Origin: Strigamia acuminata | Taxonomy: Eukaryota > Arthropoda > Chilopoda > Geophilomorpha > Linotaeniidae | Reading direction: 5' to 3' | DNA length: 60,000 nt | Assembly (NCBI GenBank): GCA_949358305.1 | Contig: OX442316.1 | Span: 5,706,001-5,766,000 of the forward strand | Shown here: piece after piece, positions 24,619 to 35,615 of the stretch | Numbering within the stretch: position 1 is the first letter of the stretch | Layout: every line of letters starts with the position of its first letter | Program-made: the position numbers and the translations under genes | The notes under the pieces: model-generated | What the model was told of the DNA's origin: nothing | The model's database searches: none | What the model saw: the letters and a program-made list of their open reading frames with translations, nothing else

Positions 24619-25721
24619 ATGGATAGGAAAACACAGGTAAACCAGTGGCTTCTCGCACTAACATTTCACATCAAACAATTTTGTTTCTCTAGATTTCCTT
24701 CTTTATATTGGCTCTTGTAAGCCTTACAAGAGCGAGCGAGGAGAAGCTAAAGGCCAGTTCTTCAGGACTCACGTTAGCCGCAGACAAAATGGGATACGAC
24801 AGCTACAAAAAGGACTTCAAGTATGGACACGACGACTACAAAATGGACGACTACAAGTATGGCGGACACGACGAGTACAAAATGGTGGATTACAAGAAAG
24901 ACGATTACAAGTATGGCCACGACGATTATAAAATGGACGATTATAAGAAAGACGATTACAAACACGGCGGGTATGATAAATACGACGACAAGAAGTACGG
25001 CGATGATCATAAATACGAAAAGAAGAAGTACGGCGACGAGAAGAAGTACGACGAGGGCAAAAAGTACGATCACCACGAAGAGTACCATCATCCAGCTCCC
25101 TGGGCGTACGGGTACCACGGACCGCACAAATCGTACGTTCACGTAGCCGTCGATGGGCACAAGAAGGAGGAGTACAAATATGGGTTCATGGCAGAAGGCA
25201 AAAAGGGGTACAAGAAGGACGATTATGGAAAGGGGTACAAAAAAGACGATTACAAAAAAGACGATTATAAAAAAGACGATTATGGAAAAGGGTACGATAT
25301 GGGATATAAAAAAGACGATTATAAAAAGGACGATTACGGCAAAGGGTACGATATGGGATACAAAAAAGACGATTATAAAAAGGACGATTACGGCAAAGGG
25401 TACGATATGGGATACAAAGATGATTACAAGAAGGATGACTATGGTAAGGGGTACGACATGGGGTACAAAAAGGACGATTATAAAAAAGATGATTACGGCA
25501 AAGGGTACGACATGAAATACAAAGACGATTACAAAAAGGATGATTATAAAAAAGACGATTACGGTATGGGGTACAAAAAGGAGGAGTACAAAAAAGATGA
25601 CTACAAAAAGGGATACGGTAAAGATACGTATAAAAAAGATGATTATGGAAAAGGGTACAAAAAGGCTGACGCCTATGGTAAAGGATATGAGAAAAAAGGG
25701 TACAAAAAGGAGAAATATTAA
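24619..25721 (+). CDS. Lys/Asp/Tyr-repeat secreted structural protein
   Basis: Exons 24619-24636 (MDRKTQ) and 24693-25721 give 348 residues. The signal peptide is split by the intron (MDRKTQ|ISFFILALVSLTRA). The mature chain is dominated by YKKDDY units. About five longer units built on YKKDDYKKDDYGKGYDMG occupy 25200-25560. Before them, a central block (WAYGYHGP..YVHVAVDG..EEYKYGF, about 25097-25190) resembles the C-terminal block of the Gly/His-rich protein at 29520. The chain is strongly charged with regular Tyr, as in cross-linked extracellular matrices. Cuticle is the likely place; function is inferred from composition and neighbours. AATAAA at about 25866 may be the polyadenylation signal. 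Confidence 0.8.
25200..25560 (+). repeat. Coding repeat of YKKDDY / GKGYDMG units
   Basis: Five or so imperfect units of 13-18 codons. Nucleotide similarity between adjacent units is high, which suggests recent expansion. Confidence 0.8.
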
Positions 25722-26321
25722 ATTGAATATTTAACTTGTGTATGTTGCTAGTCTGGGAATGTATAATCAATCAATTCATAATTGAGTAGTTGTATTAGTC
25801 CATCATCATGGTATTTACTTTCTAATTCTATTTTATGTATAATCATGAATTTCCGAAGTTTGATAAATAAAATGTGATTTAGAAAAATATGACTGATTTT
25901 ACGTTAGTGAAAAGTCCATCATTCTATTGTCTATACCTAAGAATAGAATGCATTCTTGTTAACAAGCCGTGACTGTCTGCAACAATCCATTTACAATAAT
26001 GGGTAATTTTGAACATTTTATGCTCCAATAAACAAACAACCGTAATCTAAGTGCATAGACAAACTCGCATTACAACTGAACTATCAACCTATTGTAATAA
26101 AAGACACTTGAAAACTCTTATCAAGAGTAATATCGGTAAGAGAATATTCCGAGTCTGGTTCAGGACTGAGAAAATACTGTAACTGTAAATAAAATTATCG
26201 ATATCGCAGTGATGTTCAAATCTTTTAGTAATGGCGCGTAGAATCCAACCATACCTATAAAACGCTGCAACTGCTTAACGTTCCTCGGCTAATATATATA
26301 TATATATATATATATATTACA

Positions 26322-26668
26322 AAGAGTTCTCAAACTTTTTAACATCACGACACACTTTTTAGAAAGGCAATCTATCACGACCCACTTCATACCCGGTGCA
26401 TTGAATACTTATTCACTAGCGAGAAAAAGTAATTTCGTAATCTCCTCTACAAGTTAGATGGAAGCATATTTCTGATGACTTTTAATTTTCATATCTGAAA
26501 AAAAAATACGTTCATTAATTTTCCGCGACCCACCAAAAATTCTCTGGCAACCCACAGTTTAAGATAATATCACGAGTCATTTCAAGACCCAAAAAGTTAT
26601 CAGGATAATTTTTTCTCGAGGCAGCTGTTTAGCTGTTTCGGCACGACCCATTGGTCGAGAACCAACGA
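26322..26668. mobile_element. Possible hAT-type non-autonomous remnant
   Basis: The left part GAGTTCTCAAACTTTTT is followed by repeats of CGACCCAC/CACGACCCA. The right part ends CACGACCCATTGGTCGAGAACC, which is roughly inverted to the left end. Such TTCTCAAACTTTTT..CGACCC ends are common in animal hAT MITEs. The ends are imperfect and I see no clear 8-bp target duplication. Confidence 0.35.
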
Positions 26669-26806
26669 GTGATATTATCAGGATAATTTTTTGCTGAGGG
26701 AGTTTATTGGCTGCTTCTAATTGGCCTTGAACGATAGTTTAATTTTTCCACGTGTTAATGTAATTTAGACATATATATACAGGGTGAACAAAAAGTCTAT
26801 CACTAT

Positions 26807-27508
26807 AGTAAATATTTCTGAAAGTGCTGACAATTCATCTGATCTAATGATGGTAAAGTATTAAAGTTGGGTGGGGCAATCTTTTCATGACCCGAAATTT
26901 GACCTTGGGATGTTCCTTCAAGGTCATTGGGAAATTATCTCGGAAACCGTTAGAGATAGACAGAAATTTCCAATTGTAAACTTGTAGAGCAACATTTGTT
27001 TAGTCTAAAAATAACAAATTCTCAAATCTTTTGTACTAAAAATTTTTAAGAAAATCGCAATTGAAAAAGTAGACACAAGTCAAAAGATAACATGACCAAA
27101 ATTGAAAAAGTGGCAAAAACGTGCTGATTAGACGTAAAATGACCCAAAAAATCGATTCCCCTGGTCGAAATTTGCATATCTGGCACCGATGCAGAGATAT
27201 GGGCAGAAAACTGAATTTTTTTGTGACTTTTTCTTTTCAAAACTACTTTTTCAATTGCGATTTTCTTAAAATTTTTTAGAACAAAAGATTTGAGAATTAG
27301 TCATTTTTAGCCTAAACAAATGTTGCTCTAAAAGTTTACAATTGGAAATTTCTGTCTATCTCTAACGATTTCCGAGATAATTTCCCAATGACCTTGAAGG
27401 AACATCCCAAGGTCAAATTTCGGGTCACCAAAATATTGCCCCACCCAACTTTAATACTTTACCATCATTAGATGAGATGAATTGTCAGCACTTTCAGAAA
27501 TATTTACT
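26807..27508. mobile_element. Fold-back element with two 266-bp inverted arms
   Basis: The arm 26807-27072 (starting AGTAAATATTTCTGAAAGTG) is repeated in inverted form at 27243-27508 with a few mismatches. A 170-bp centre separates them. CAGGGTGAACAAAAAGTCT just outside the left arm looks like a DNA-transposon terminus, but it has no partner on the right. No coding capacity. Confidence 0.75.
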
Positions 27509-27680
27509 GGAGTTCCTAGAGACCAATCAAAATCTGTAAGAATAATCTGGATTCAATACAAAAAATCTTCTGGAATCAATATGAAAAATCCACTTCAAAA
27601 ATAATTCACGTCAGAATTGCACTCTGCAAAAAAGCTCAACATTGTATTCAAAAATTGCCATTCAATAAAAAATTACTTTC

Positions 27681-28150
27681 ATTTACCATGTTTATACGTT
27701 ACCAGTATCTAGATAAGTAAAAATGCGAATTTTTACTTATCTAGAAAACTGCATGTGTTTACAAAGAATCAGTTTTCCAAAAAATGTGACGTCATATGAC
27801 GTATTTAACTCTGTTAAACTTGCGCATAAATCAACCACAATGCACTGTGCACAAACAATATGTCTTTCCGCCAACCTCGGAAAATATTGTTTTGCCGCCA
27901 TGTTTTTAAACAGTTGCATTACAGCATTGTTGTGACGTCAGGTTATCTAAATAAGCAATGAGTGGGTGTTTACATTGCAAATGGCAATGCGCAAAACACC
28001 CAAAATCTACCTCAAACAAGTGGATTTTAGTTTTCCAGATAAGTTTGACTTTTCTGGAAAACTGATTTGTTTACATGATCAGTTTTCTAGAAAAGTAAAA
28101 TTCGCATTTTCACTTATCTAGATAAGTGAGTACATGTAAACATGGTAAAT
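27681..28150. mobile_element. Inverted-repeat MITE of about 470 bp
   Basis: The left end ATTTACCATGTTTA followed by ..TATCTAGATAAGTAAAAATGCGAATTTT is mirrored by the right end ..CTTATCTAGATAAGTGAGTACATGTAAACATGGTAAAT. Arms are about 100 bp and diverged. The centre (TGACGTCATATGACG..) is unrelated. Confidence 0.6.
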
Positions 28151-29410
28151 GTCTACCGTCTTTACAAAAAGTAGAATATTTACCTAAATGCCACCTACGG
28201 TGTAATGAAAAAAAGTAAAATACAAATAAAGCAAGGCACATCAGCCCAACATTCAAGTTAATCCTAAGCGCTCATTCATTCATAATGACATTAATCTTAA
28301 TGCTGCTATCTTCAAAATTCAAGTCTTATCCACTTATTTACATCTCTTAACACTTACAGTTCGCAGTTCGCACCTGGTATCTCGATGCCAAATTCACACT
28401 GCAATGTGCATCCCATTCTGCGCTGATGATTTCCTAATTCCCATCACTACTTAAGCTGTATTAAGCCTAATATTAGGCCTAATAATACCGAAATAAAACA
28501 AACAAACAACAATAAACTCATAACAAAAATAATTTACAGCATGGTATGCCGAAATATTATTGCTTTATTTATTTCACTTGTATGTGGAACTCTGACAATC
28601 GCCATGTTAAACGCATGCGCAGCATGTGAAGAGCAGTTTTAATTTAGCATCAAGATACCGAGCGCAAAATATGGGACACACAAAAAACTCCAATAAAATT
28701 CAATATTTGAAAATAAACAATAAAACTTAAATCTAAACAAAGAAAGAAAATATCAGCAATTGAAAGTAAAGTTTGATAAGCATTTAAGAGCTTTTAATCA
28801 TTGGTGAAATTAAAATTTCCCCCCAAATTCCTCACCAATAAAACCCTTTCTGCCACCAAACTTTCACATTCAATTAGGGGGTCAATTAGAGGGCAACACT
28901 AAAAGTAGATCAACACAAAAATAACCTCAACTTCCAATTCAAACAAACGCCAAAATAAAATCAACAAACTCGACATTTAAATCCAAATTGGAAGCACCAG
29001 AGCTCTCTGTCGGCTTAAACTGTACAACACTATCACCAGTTTACTCCAGGGGTGACCACGAGGAGGTCGAGAGTTGGATTTCACACCCCCATCACCAAAC
29101 ACAATCAAATCAATCAATATTAAACACGGTCTGGTAATTGAACTCAAACATAATTCACGATTAGTAAACACCGCGAATGCACAAGTCACACTTAAACACC
29201 TAAGTGAGGCAGAGGAAACGCTAAAGGTATGTCCTTCCTAATAACTCAGCCCAGGAAACAAAGCCCGAGCCACAAATGCATGACCAACAGACCTACATGT
29301 TCACTTTCTCCAGCCCCAAATGACCACTCTCCTCAAGTCAACGGCTGTACGACTTTTGGGTGGAGTTTGTCAGCTTCACGCACTATCAACCAACAACTGC
29401 CTTCGACTCC

Positions 29411-29418
29411 TATAAATA
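29411..29418 (+). promoter_or_regulatory. TATA box of Gly/His-rich cuticle-like gene
   Basis: TATAAATA about 100 bp upstream of the ATG. It is kept in the duplicate (56826-56833, minus strand). Confidence 0.6.
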
Positions 29419-29519
29419 TTCCGCACTTCCTTCCACAGTATCAAACAAATCCAACTGCTCAACAAGCAACAACAACAACAAACAACTCCCATCAACCAAC
29501 AAACAAACTCGCAAGAAAA

Positions 29520-29985
29520 ATGGCAGCAACTAAAGTAAGTTTTTATTTATTTATCTATTTATTTATTTATAATTTTACTTCAATTGTAGTGTTTCGTTTT
29601 CCTCGCTTTGATTGTCATTGTAATTGCTGACGGGTACGGTGGCCATGGATACGGTGGGCATGGACATGGGGGACATGGTTACGGACACGATGAAGGATAT
29701 GGACATGATGGTGGACACGGATATGGTGGACACGATGGCGGACACGGATATGGTGGACACGATGGCGGACACGGATACGGACACGATGGCGGATATGGTG
29801 GTCATGATGGTCACGAGGCGAGTTATGGTGGACACCACGATGGTGGATATAAATTCGGCCCATTCAGTTACGGGTATCATGATTACCATGGCAACCACGT
29901 CAATGTTGATGTTAAGGGCCCACACAAGGAATCTTACGACTACGGTTTCAAGGCTGGCGGAGGTGGATACAAAGGAAAATACTAA
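29520..29985 (+). CDS. Gly/His/Tyr-rich cuticle-like protein
   Basis: Exons 29520-29534 (MAATK) and 29590-29985 give 136 residues. The signal peptide is split by the short intron (MAATK|CFVFLALIVIVIA). The mature chain has many GYGGHDGGH and GYGGHGHGGH units, then a C-terminal block FGPFSYGYHDYHGNHVNVDV and a tail ending GGGGYKGKY. That block shares the pattern YGYx..H-V-x-V..G..x-SY-x-F with the other structural genes in the window. The protein is probably secreted into cuticle, where His and Tyr could take part in cross-linking. A near-identical second copy is at 56263-56725. Confidence 0.8.
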
Positions 29986-30260
29986 AAAAATTTGATTAAT
30001 TTATAATTTATTTATTAATTTATTTGTATATATTATGTAAAATATTCTATTAAAAAAATCATTTTCTAATGCATTTTGTAGTTGTCTTGTGTTTCAATGC
30101 ATTTAAAATCAAATTCTTTCCGGGATTTGAGCTATTAACTGCCAAAAATGGATTTTTAATCCGATATAAAAATAACCGTCAATCATTCGGTCATTTTTGT
30201 ATCTAAAAATTCCACGCAGGAAAGAAAAAGACTAAATAATAATACATTTATTTTGTACAA

Positions 30261-31591
30261 TCAAACTGCATTATTTTCTAAAAGTGGCGGCCACGCCTTA
30301 AGGCCTTTACTCAGCAGGTTGTCCTGCTCCACTGCATCCAAGTGGTGCATCTATTACGAAACCATTCGAGCAAATTAAACCAAAAACAGTCATTTTTTTC
30401 TATTCAAATTACCGATCTGCGAACGTAATTGACTAATGTCTCTAAATGGTGAACGTTTTCCATTCTCTGGTTTGAAAAACGCCGCCAAAGAGCCGACGCC
30501 AACACCATATCGTTCGACAACAAACCCTAAAATTAATAAGAAATTTTACTACTTTCAAATCCAATTTCCTCGCGCCAAATCAGACCTCATCGTAAGCGAA
30601 AAACGTCGCCTGCATCTGTTCACAAAGGTTGTCTAGCTCTTCCTTTCTACTCGACGATACCGACGGCTGCAGAGAATATAAATATAAATATCTATATATT
30701 TCATTAAAAGCATTCATAAAGTCATGTATAACTTGCAGTTAAAAATATTTAGCTATTTCAATACGGTGCGAGTGAAAACAGACTAAATCGGCCGCAATTT
30801 TGAATTTAGATCGAAACGAGTAGTTTTAAATGTTGTTTTAAAATGCTGTTTAGTTTAAATTACTTTATGAAAGCACATATAAATTATGAATTAAAAATTA
30901 GACTAAAAAAATGCTTACACCGAGCACTTTACTCTTCTTGTCGATATCTTTCCACATGGCCTCGACTATATCATAACGAAATTGTCGGCCGAGTTTGTGT
31001 TCTTGCATCACTCGCGCAGACATCATCCTAATTAAATTAAGTTAAATTAGTTTAAATTTTGCTAGTTTTGTTAGTTTACTTACCATACATGAAGTTCCGT
31101 GATTAAAAATAAGGAATTGAACGTGTCGTCCATTTTAAAATCTGCAATTGCAGCGGAAATTGTAAATCAATTTATTATGACGTGAATTTCACTTACAAGA
31201 AAAGAATTTGTGGTGATCGACACCGTCGGAGCAACTTAAGTATAGTCTGTATGCAAATTCTTTGTTTATCTATTGGGAATTTAATTTCACACATAAATAG
31301 ACATGAAATTATGGATATTTTTGTTGTTTTACATGGCGTCGACGTCCAAGTAAATCTAATTTTAACAAACGACGCCACCATGTTGGTTCTATTGTTATTC
31401 GACTAGCAATTCCTTGTAAAGATGTACAGGTCTGTCCGGAGAAAAAGAAAGGAAAAATATTAGGTAAAAATAGTGCGGTTTGAAATGGTGAAAATTCGTT
31501 TTACCGATAGAAATTTTGTTGTATCATTTTGTTGCGTTCGTGCTGCAATTGTTGTTGCACGATTCACTTGCCTTAGAAAATGGACGAGCAT
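30261..31591 (-). CDS. UQCC1: Ubiquinol-cytochrome c reductase complex assembly factor 1 (CBP3 family)
   Basis: Eight minus-strand exons: 31505-31591, 31367-31431, 31197-31246, 31084-31141, 30919-31027, 30586-30666, 30413-30526 and 30261-30350, giving 217 residues in consistent phase. The first exon reads as a mitochondrial presequence (MLVHFLRQVNRATTIAARTQ). The ubiquinol-cytochrome c chaperone domain follows: LYLSCSDGVDHHKFF, then FNSLFLITELHVWMMSARVM, then GRQFRYDIVEAMWKDID, then GLLSNDMVLASALWRRF and LVNYVRRS. Family members bind newly made cytochrome b with UQCC2 during complex III assembly in mitochondria. The chain is shorter than vertebrate homologues at the N-terminus. The second exon is the least sure. 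A MITE sits in the 252-bp intron. The last codons lie inside the segment copied to 55964-56963. Confidence 0.85.
30711..30872. mobile_element. MITE related to the element at 13725
   Basis: The left end TTCATAAAGTCATGTATAAC and the right end GTTTAAATTACTTTATGAA are imperfect inverted repeats sharing TTCATAAAGT with the 13725 element. AGCA flanks both sides and may be a target duplication. It lies in a UQCC1 intron. Confidence 0.5.
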
Positions 31592-31777
31592 TGAGCTAAA
31601 CATCGGGAAATATAGTTTTTCTTTTTAGAAAGCAGATTTTAACCGGCACGCGAAAATACAGCATGACAAATGGCGGGCAAACATTCAACTGCGCAAGTGC
31701 CGTAACGCCCGCTAGTGATAGAACTAAATACTAGATAAGCGGTAAATTCGCATTTTATTTTTTTTATAAAATTCACA

Positions 31778-33454
31778 TTAGCAATTAATTGTGTTCCATA
31801 CAAATTTTCCGCATGTCAAAACAAACCAAAAGACAAAAAACAAACCTAAAAAACAAACAAAAATTACATCCAATAAGTAGTATTGAAAGAAATTTAATTC
31901 TTCTGCAGCAATTCTCAAGTGATGAGCACCATCATGGCGGATTACATATTCAACCCAATAAGCCGCCTTTTCAGCTTGATTCTCAATGAAATCGCGAAAT
32001 ACAACAGAATATCTCTTCATGTTTTCTGCATAACTGGAAAAATATTTACAAAAGAAATCAAAAAATGTAAAACTAATAAAAAATTAAAAATTATACCACA
32101 CCTTTTATCACCCAGAACCTTGTTTATAGCGTCGTACATACTATCACCAGAAATATTTGACAGGGCTAATTTCACACCAATGCCAATTTCTTCTACACGC
32201 GCTACATTTCCATGTTGGTCAGCAAATAGTGGCACGGCTACTACAGGTACACCGTTGTAAACACTCTCTTGCAAGCTCAACATTCCTCCATGAGTAATAA
32301 ATAGTCGAATTTGTGGATGACCTAAAAGTCCAACAGTCAATATTTTTACTCCACAACATACGTAAATTCTTCTTTGCCAATTCCTAATGTTTCTAATGTT
32401 TAATTAAACAAATTTTCTTACCCAACAGATCTTTTTGTGGAAGCCATTTACTAATTTTGACGTTCTTTGGTTTATTTTCGAGTTGTTTTTCGTATTTCCA
32501 TATGACATGTTGTTTGAGCCTAGAGAAAGCTTCGAGTAAACTATTCACAGTTTTTATCGGCATGTCCGAAGATTGAGAAACTGAACCCAAGCTAAACAAT
32601 ATGAATCCATTTTCTCCAGAAGTCTCGATGAAATCTTCGAATTCCTTCGGTACAGGTTCGGCTTTCCGGCAATGCATACCGCCCACATCCAGAATAGTTG
32701 GGACATTCGGCCGTGGACTTGTAATTACTGGATCCCCATTGGTAAAGGTAAAATCAACCGATTTTAAAGCTTCCAAGATAGAAGGATTTTGTGGCAAGTG
32801 TTTTGCAACGCGTCCGTGAAAGTAAGGAATAATATCGTATTTCATAATGAATCTAAGTCCAAGAAATGTAATTGCGTTGTTCACGCGCTGGATAAAGTTC
32901 ATTTGAGAGCCTTGTGAGATCAGGACAACTGGTACAATAGATGGCGATTGTAACTGTTGAACTTCGGAAAGAATCCAGGGGAAAAATGCTGAAGGACTGT
33001 GCAGTATTATATTTTTTCCCAAAAGCGGAGCGGTTGCTAGAGCAAATTCATTACAAGCGGAAGTGACAATGACGACATCAAATTGTTTACCGCTTTTCAG
33101 TAACTCTTTAACTTCTGCATTTGTTAAATAAGCTTCACACGACGGCTTGCTTAAGTGTTTAAAATGCCGAAATTCGAAGAAAATGTGACTTCCGTAACTA
33201 GTAAAACGATCTTCAGACCAATTTTTAGAATTGTCGATGTTTAGAAGGATTTCGCGAATGTTTGGCTGCGGATGTAACGAAAATGTGTACGGCGATACGA
33301 TGGTGATGTGATGATTTCGCTTTGATAATTCTTGTATTAAAGGACCAAACACGAGCATATGGCTCTTGGTCGCAAGCGGAAGCAGATACAGTATTTTGTA
33401 TGCATGAATACTGCTACAAAATAACAGAGCAAAGTAGAAAATTACAAGCTTCAT
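31778..33454 (-). CDS. UDP-glycosyltransferase 1 of the array
   Basis: Exons 32422-33454, 32102-32321 and 31778-32033 (minus strand) give 502 residues. The start is the ATG at 33454, immediately before the signal peptide (MKLVIFYFALLFCSSIHA). The N-terminal domain binds the lipophilic acceptor, with catalytic-type His in ATKSHMLVF. The second exon carries the UGT signature (FITHGGMLSLQESVYNGVPV) and the UDP-sugar contact pair DQ in FADQHGN. The third exon gives the luminal DFIENQAEKAAYWVEYVIRH block and one C-terminal membrane span. ER-membrane UGTs join UDP-glucose or a similar sugar to small hydrophobic compounds. All array members share these two intron positions. Only a short cytosolic end follows the span, without a dilysine signal. 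Confidence 0.92.
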
Positions 33455-33508
33455 TTTCACTCTATGAAATACATTCGATTGTAACTTAAATTACAAATCG
33501 TTTAAAGT

Positions 33509-33523
33509 TTATCTTATCTTATT
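33509..33523 (-). promoter_or_regulatory. Tandem GATA motifs upstream of UGT 1
   Basis: AATAAGATAAGATAA on the minus strand, about 55 bp before the ATG. A similar pair stands before UGT 2 at 35420-35431. GATA factors drive gut genes in arthropods; use here is inferred. Confidence 0.5.
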
Positions 33524-33732
33524 GGGAGTTGAAAGTTTATGTGAGTGATAATTTGTGGTATGTTGTAGGCTTTGATTAACTTACAAATAATTCGGGTAGG
33601 ACGTATCACATGAGAAATGTGATTTGCAAACAGATTGATTATTTATTTTGGTTTTTTTTATTCATTTTTATTTTATTTTTATTTTGTTTACACAATATTT
33701 CAATATCGAATTACTGTTGTTCTTTATTATGA

Positions 33733-35369
33733 TTACATTTTGCACACCACAAATCTCCCTAATTTCAAAACAACGAAAAATACAATAGAAAAAATTAGAA
33801 ATAGAAAAGCAAATACATCCAACGAGAAATACTGAAAGAAATTAAGTTCATCATCGGTACTTCTCAAGTGATAGGCGCCATCGTGGCGAATAACATATTC
33901 AACCCAATAAGCTGCCTTTTCAGCTTGATTCTCAATGAAATCACGAAAAACAGCAGAATATCTCTTCATGTTTTCTGCATAACTATAAAAATATTTTGTT
34001 TTTAAAAAAAAAAAACACTACAAGACTAAAAAAATAAAAATTATACCACACCTTTTATCACCCAGAACCTTGTTTATAGCGTCGTACATACTATCACCAG
34101 AAATATTTGACAGGCCTAATTTCACTCCAATACCAATTTCTTCAACACGCGCAACATTTCCAGGTTGGTCAGCAAATAGTGGCACTGCTACTACAGGCAC
34201 ACCGTTGTAAACACTCTCTTGCAGACTCAACAATCCACCATGAGTAATAAATAGACGAATCTTTGAATGACCTATGTATAAAAGTTGAATACTGTATCTA
34301 AAAATTGATCCTTACGTAAAAGCCTACCTAAAAGGTCTTTCTGTGGCAGCCAAGCACTAATTTTCACGTTCTTGGGTGTATTTCCAAGATCGTCTTCGTA
34401 TTTCCATATAACATGCTGTTTGAGCCGAGAGAAACCATCCAGCAAACTTTGTACAGTCTTGACAGGTAAGTCCTTAGATCGAGTAACCGAACCAAAACTA
34501 AACAATATGAATCCATTATGACCAGAACTCTGAATGAAATCTTCTAATTCCTTCGGTAAGGGATCGGCTTTTTGGCAATGCATACCGCCAACATCCGTAC
34601 GAATTGGAATAGTTGGCCGTGGACTTGTGATTACTGGATTTGAGTTGGTGAGAATGAAATTACTCGATTTTAACCCTTCCAAAATAGAAGGGTTTTGAGG
34701 CAAGTGTTTGGCAATGATTGCCTGAACGTGAGGGATGTAATCGTACTCTACAATCAACCGAAGTGCAAGAAATGAAATTGCATTCATCATTCGTTGCATG
34801 AAATTCATTTTGGAGCCATGTGCGATCAAGAAAACTGGAACGTAGGACGTCGGGTGCAATTGTGGGACATAAGATGGCGTCCAGGGAGGAAAAGCTGAAG
34901 GACAATGAAGCATAACATTTTTCCCAAGGAGCGGAGCAGTTGCTAAAGCACACTCATTGAGAATAGAGTCGACAAGAACGACATCAAATTGTTTACCGTC
35001 TTTCAGTAACTCTTTCACTTCTGTATTTGTTAAATAAGCCTCGCAAGATGGTCCGATTATGTATTTAAGTGCAGTAAACTCTAAGATTACATGACTTCTT
35101 AAATTATTCAAAAAACGTGCTGAGGAAAAGGTTTCATCACTGTTGTCTTTGACGTTTAGAATGATTTCGCGAATGCTGTCGTGTTTTGGACGAGAAATAG
35201 TCTTCGGCCTTACGATTGTGATTTCATGTTTTCGGTTTGCTAATTCTTGTATGAGAGGTTCAAACGCACGCATGTGGCTTTTGGAAGTAAATGGCATCAA
35301 GTAGAGTATTTTGTGGCCGTTAATGGTGTTGCAAATAGTAATAATAAGAATAGAAATTAAGTATTTCAT
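33733..35369 (-). CDS. UDP-glycosyltransferase 2 of the array
   Basis: Exons 34328-35369, 34052-34271 and 33733-33982 give 503 residues. The signal peptide MKYLISILIITICNTINGH precedes the acceptor domain (catalytic-type His in TSKSHMRAF). The second exon is very close to that of UGT 1 (LSLQESVYNGVPVVAVP, donor pair DQ in FADQPGN). The third ends in a membrane span and a short tail (..KLGRFVVCKM). The first exons of UGT 1 and 2 have diverged clearly while the second exons and parts of the third are nearly the same. This suggests gene conversion or selection on the donor-binding half. It is predicted to conjugate lipophilic substrates in the ER lumen. Confidence 0.92.
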
Positions 35370-35419
35370 TTTCCTGGCTTGTTCTTATTAGAAATGCAAT
35401 TGATTGATGGCTCGTCCAG

Positions 35420-35431
35420 TTTATCTTATCT
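35420..35431 (-). promoter_or_regulatory. Tandem GATA motifs upstream of UGT 2
   Basis: AGATAAGATAAA on the minus strand, about 52 bp before the ATG, at nearly the same distance as in UGT 1. Confidence 0.5.
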
Positions 35432-35615
35432 GAATGTTTGTTTAGTTGAATGTAAAATGTTGTGCAACTGACTTTAATAATCTTCGAGTTTTATTTACAA
35501 AATCTCGAAGTGAAAAATACAATAAATGATCATGCAGTTGGCAGCAAGTGTGATAAGATACATTAACTAATCTTATCGCGTGACTCTATAAACAACTAAA
35601 CACTTACCTATAATT

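Larger units (their letters stand above)
25722..29519. other. Long intergenic region rich in fold-back elements
   Basis: I find no gene here on either strand. It contains an (AT)n tract at 26292-26319, a hAT-like remnant, a 0.7 kb palindromic element and a 0.47 kb inverted-repeat element (listed separately). The last 240 bp (from 29281) belong to the segment that is duplicated at 55964-56963. Confidence 0.5.
29281..30283. repeat. 1.0 kb segment, donor of an inverted dispersed duplication
   Basis: This segment contains the whole Gly/His-rich cuticle-like gene, its promoter and the last seven codons (with stop) of UQCC1. It is repeated in reverse orientation at 55964-56963 with a few per cent difference. 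Introns are kept, so the copy is DNA-mediated. Confidence 0.9.

Noticed and set aside
25186-25770. 194-codon minus-strand frame opposite the YKKDDY repeats
   Set aside because: It is the complement of the repeat (Phe/Cys/Arg periodic) and has no signal peptide or splice logic of its own.
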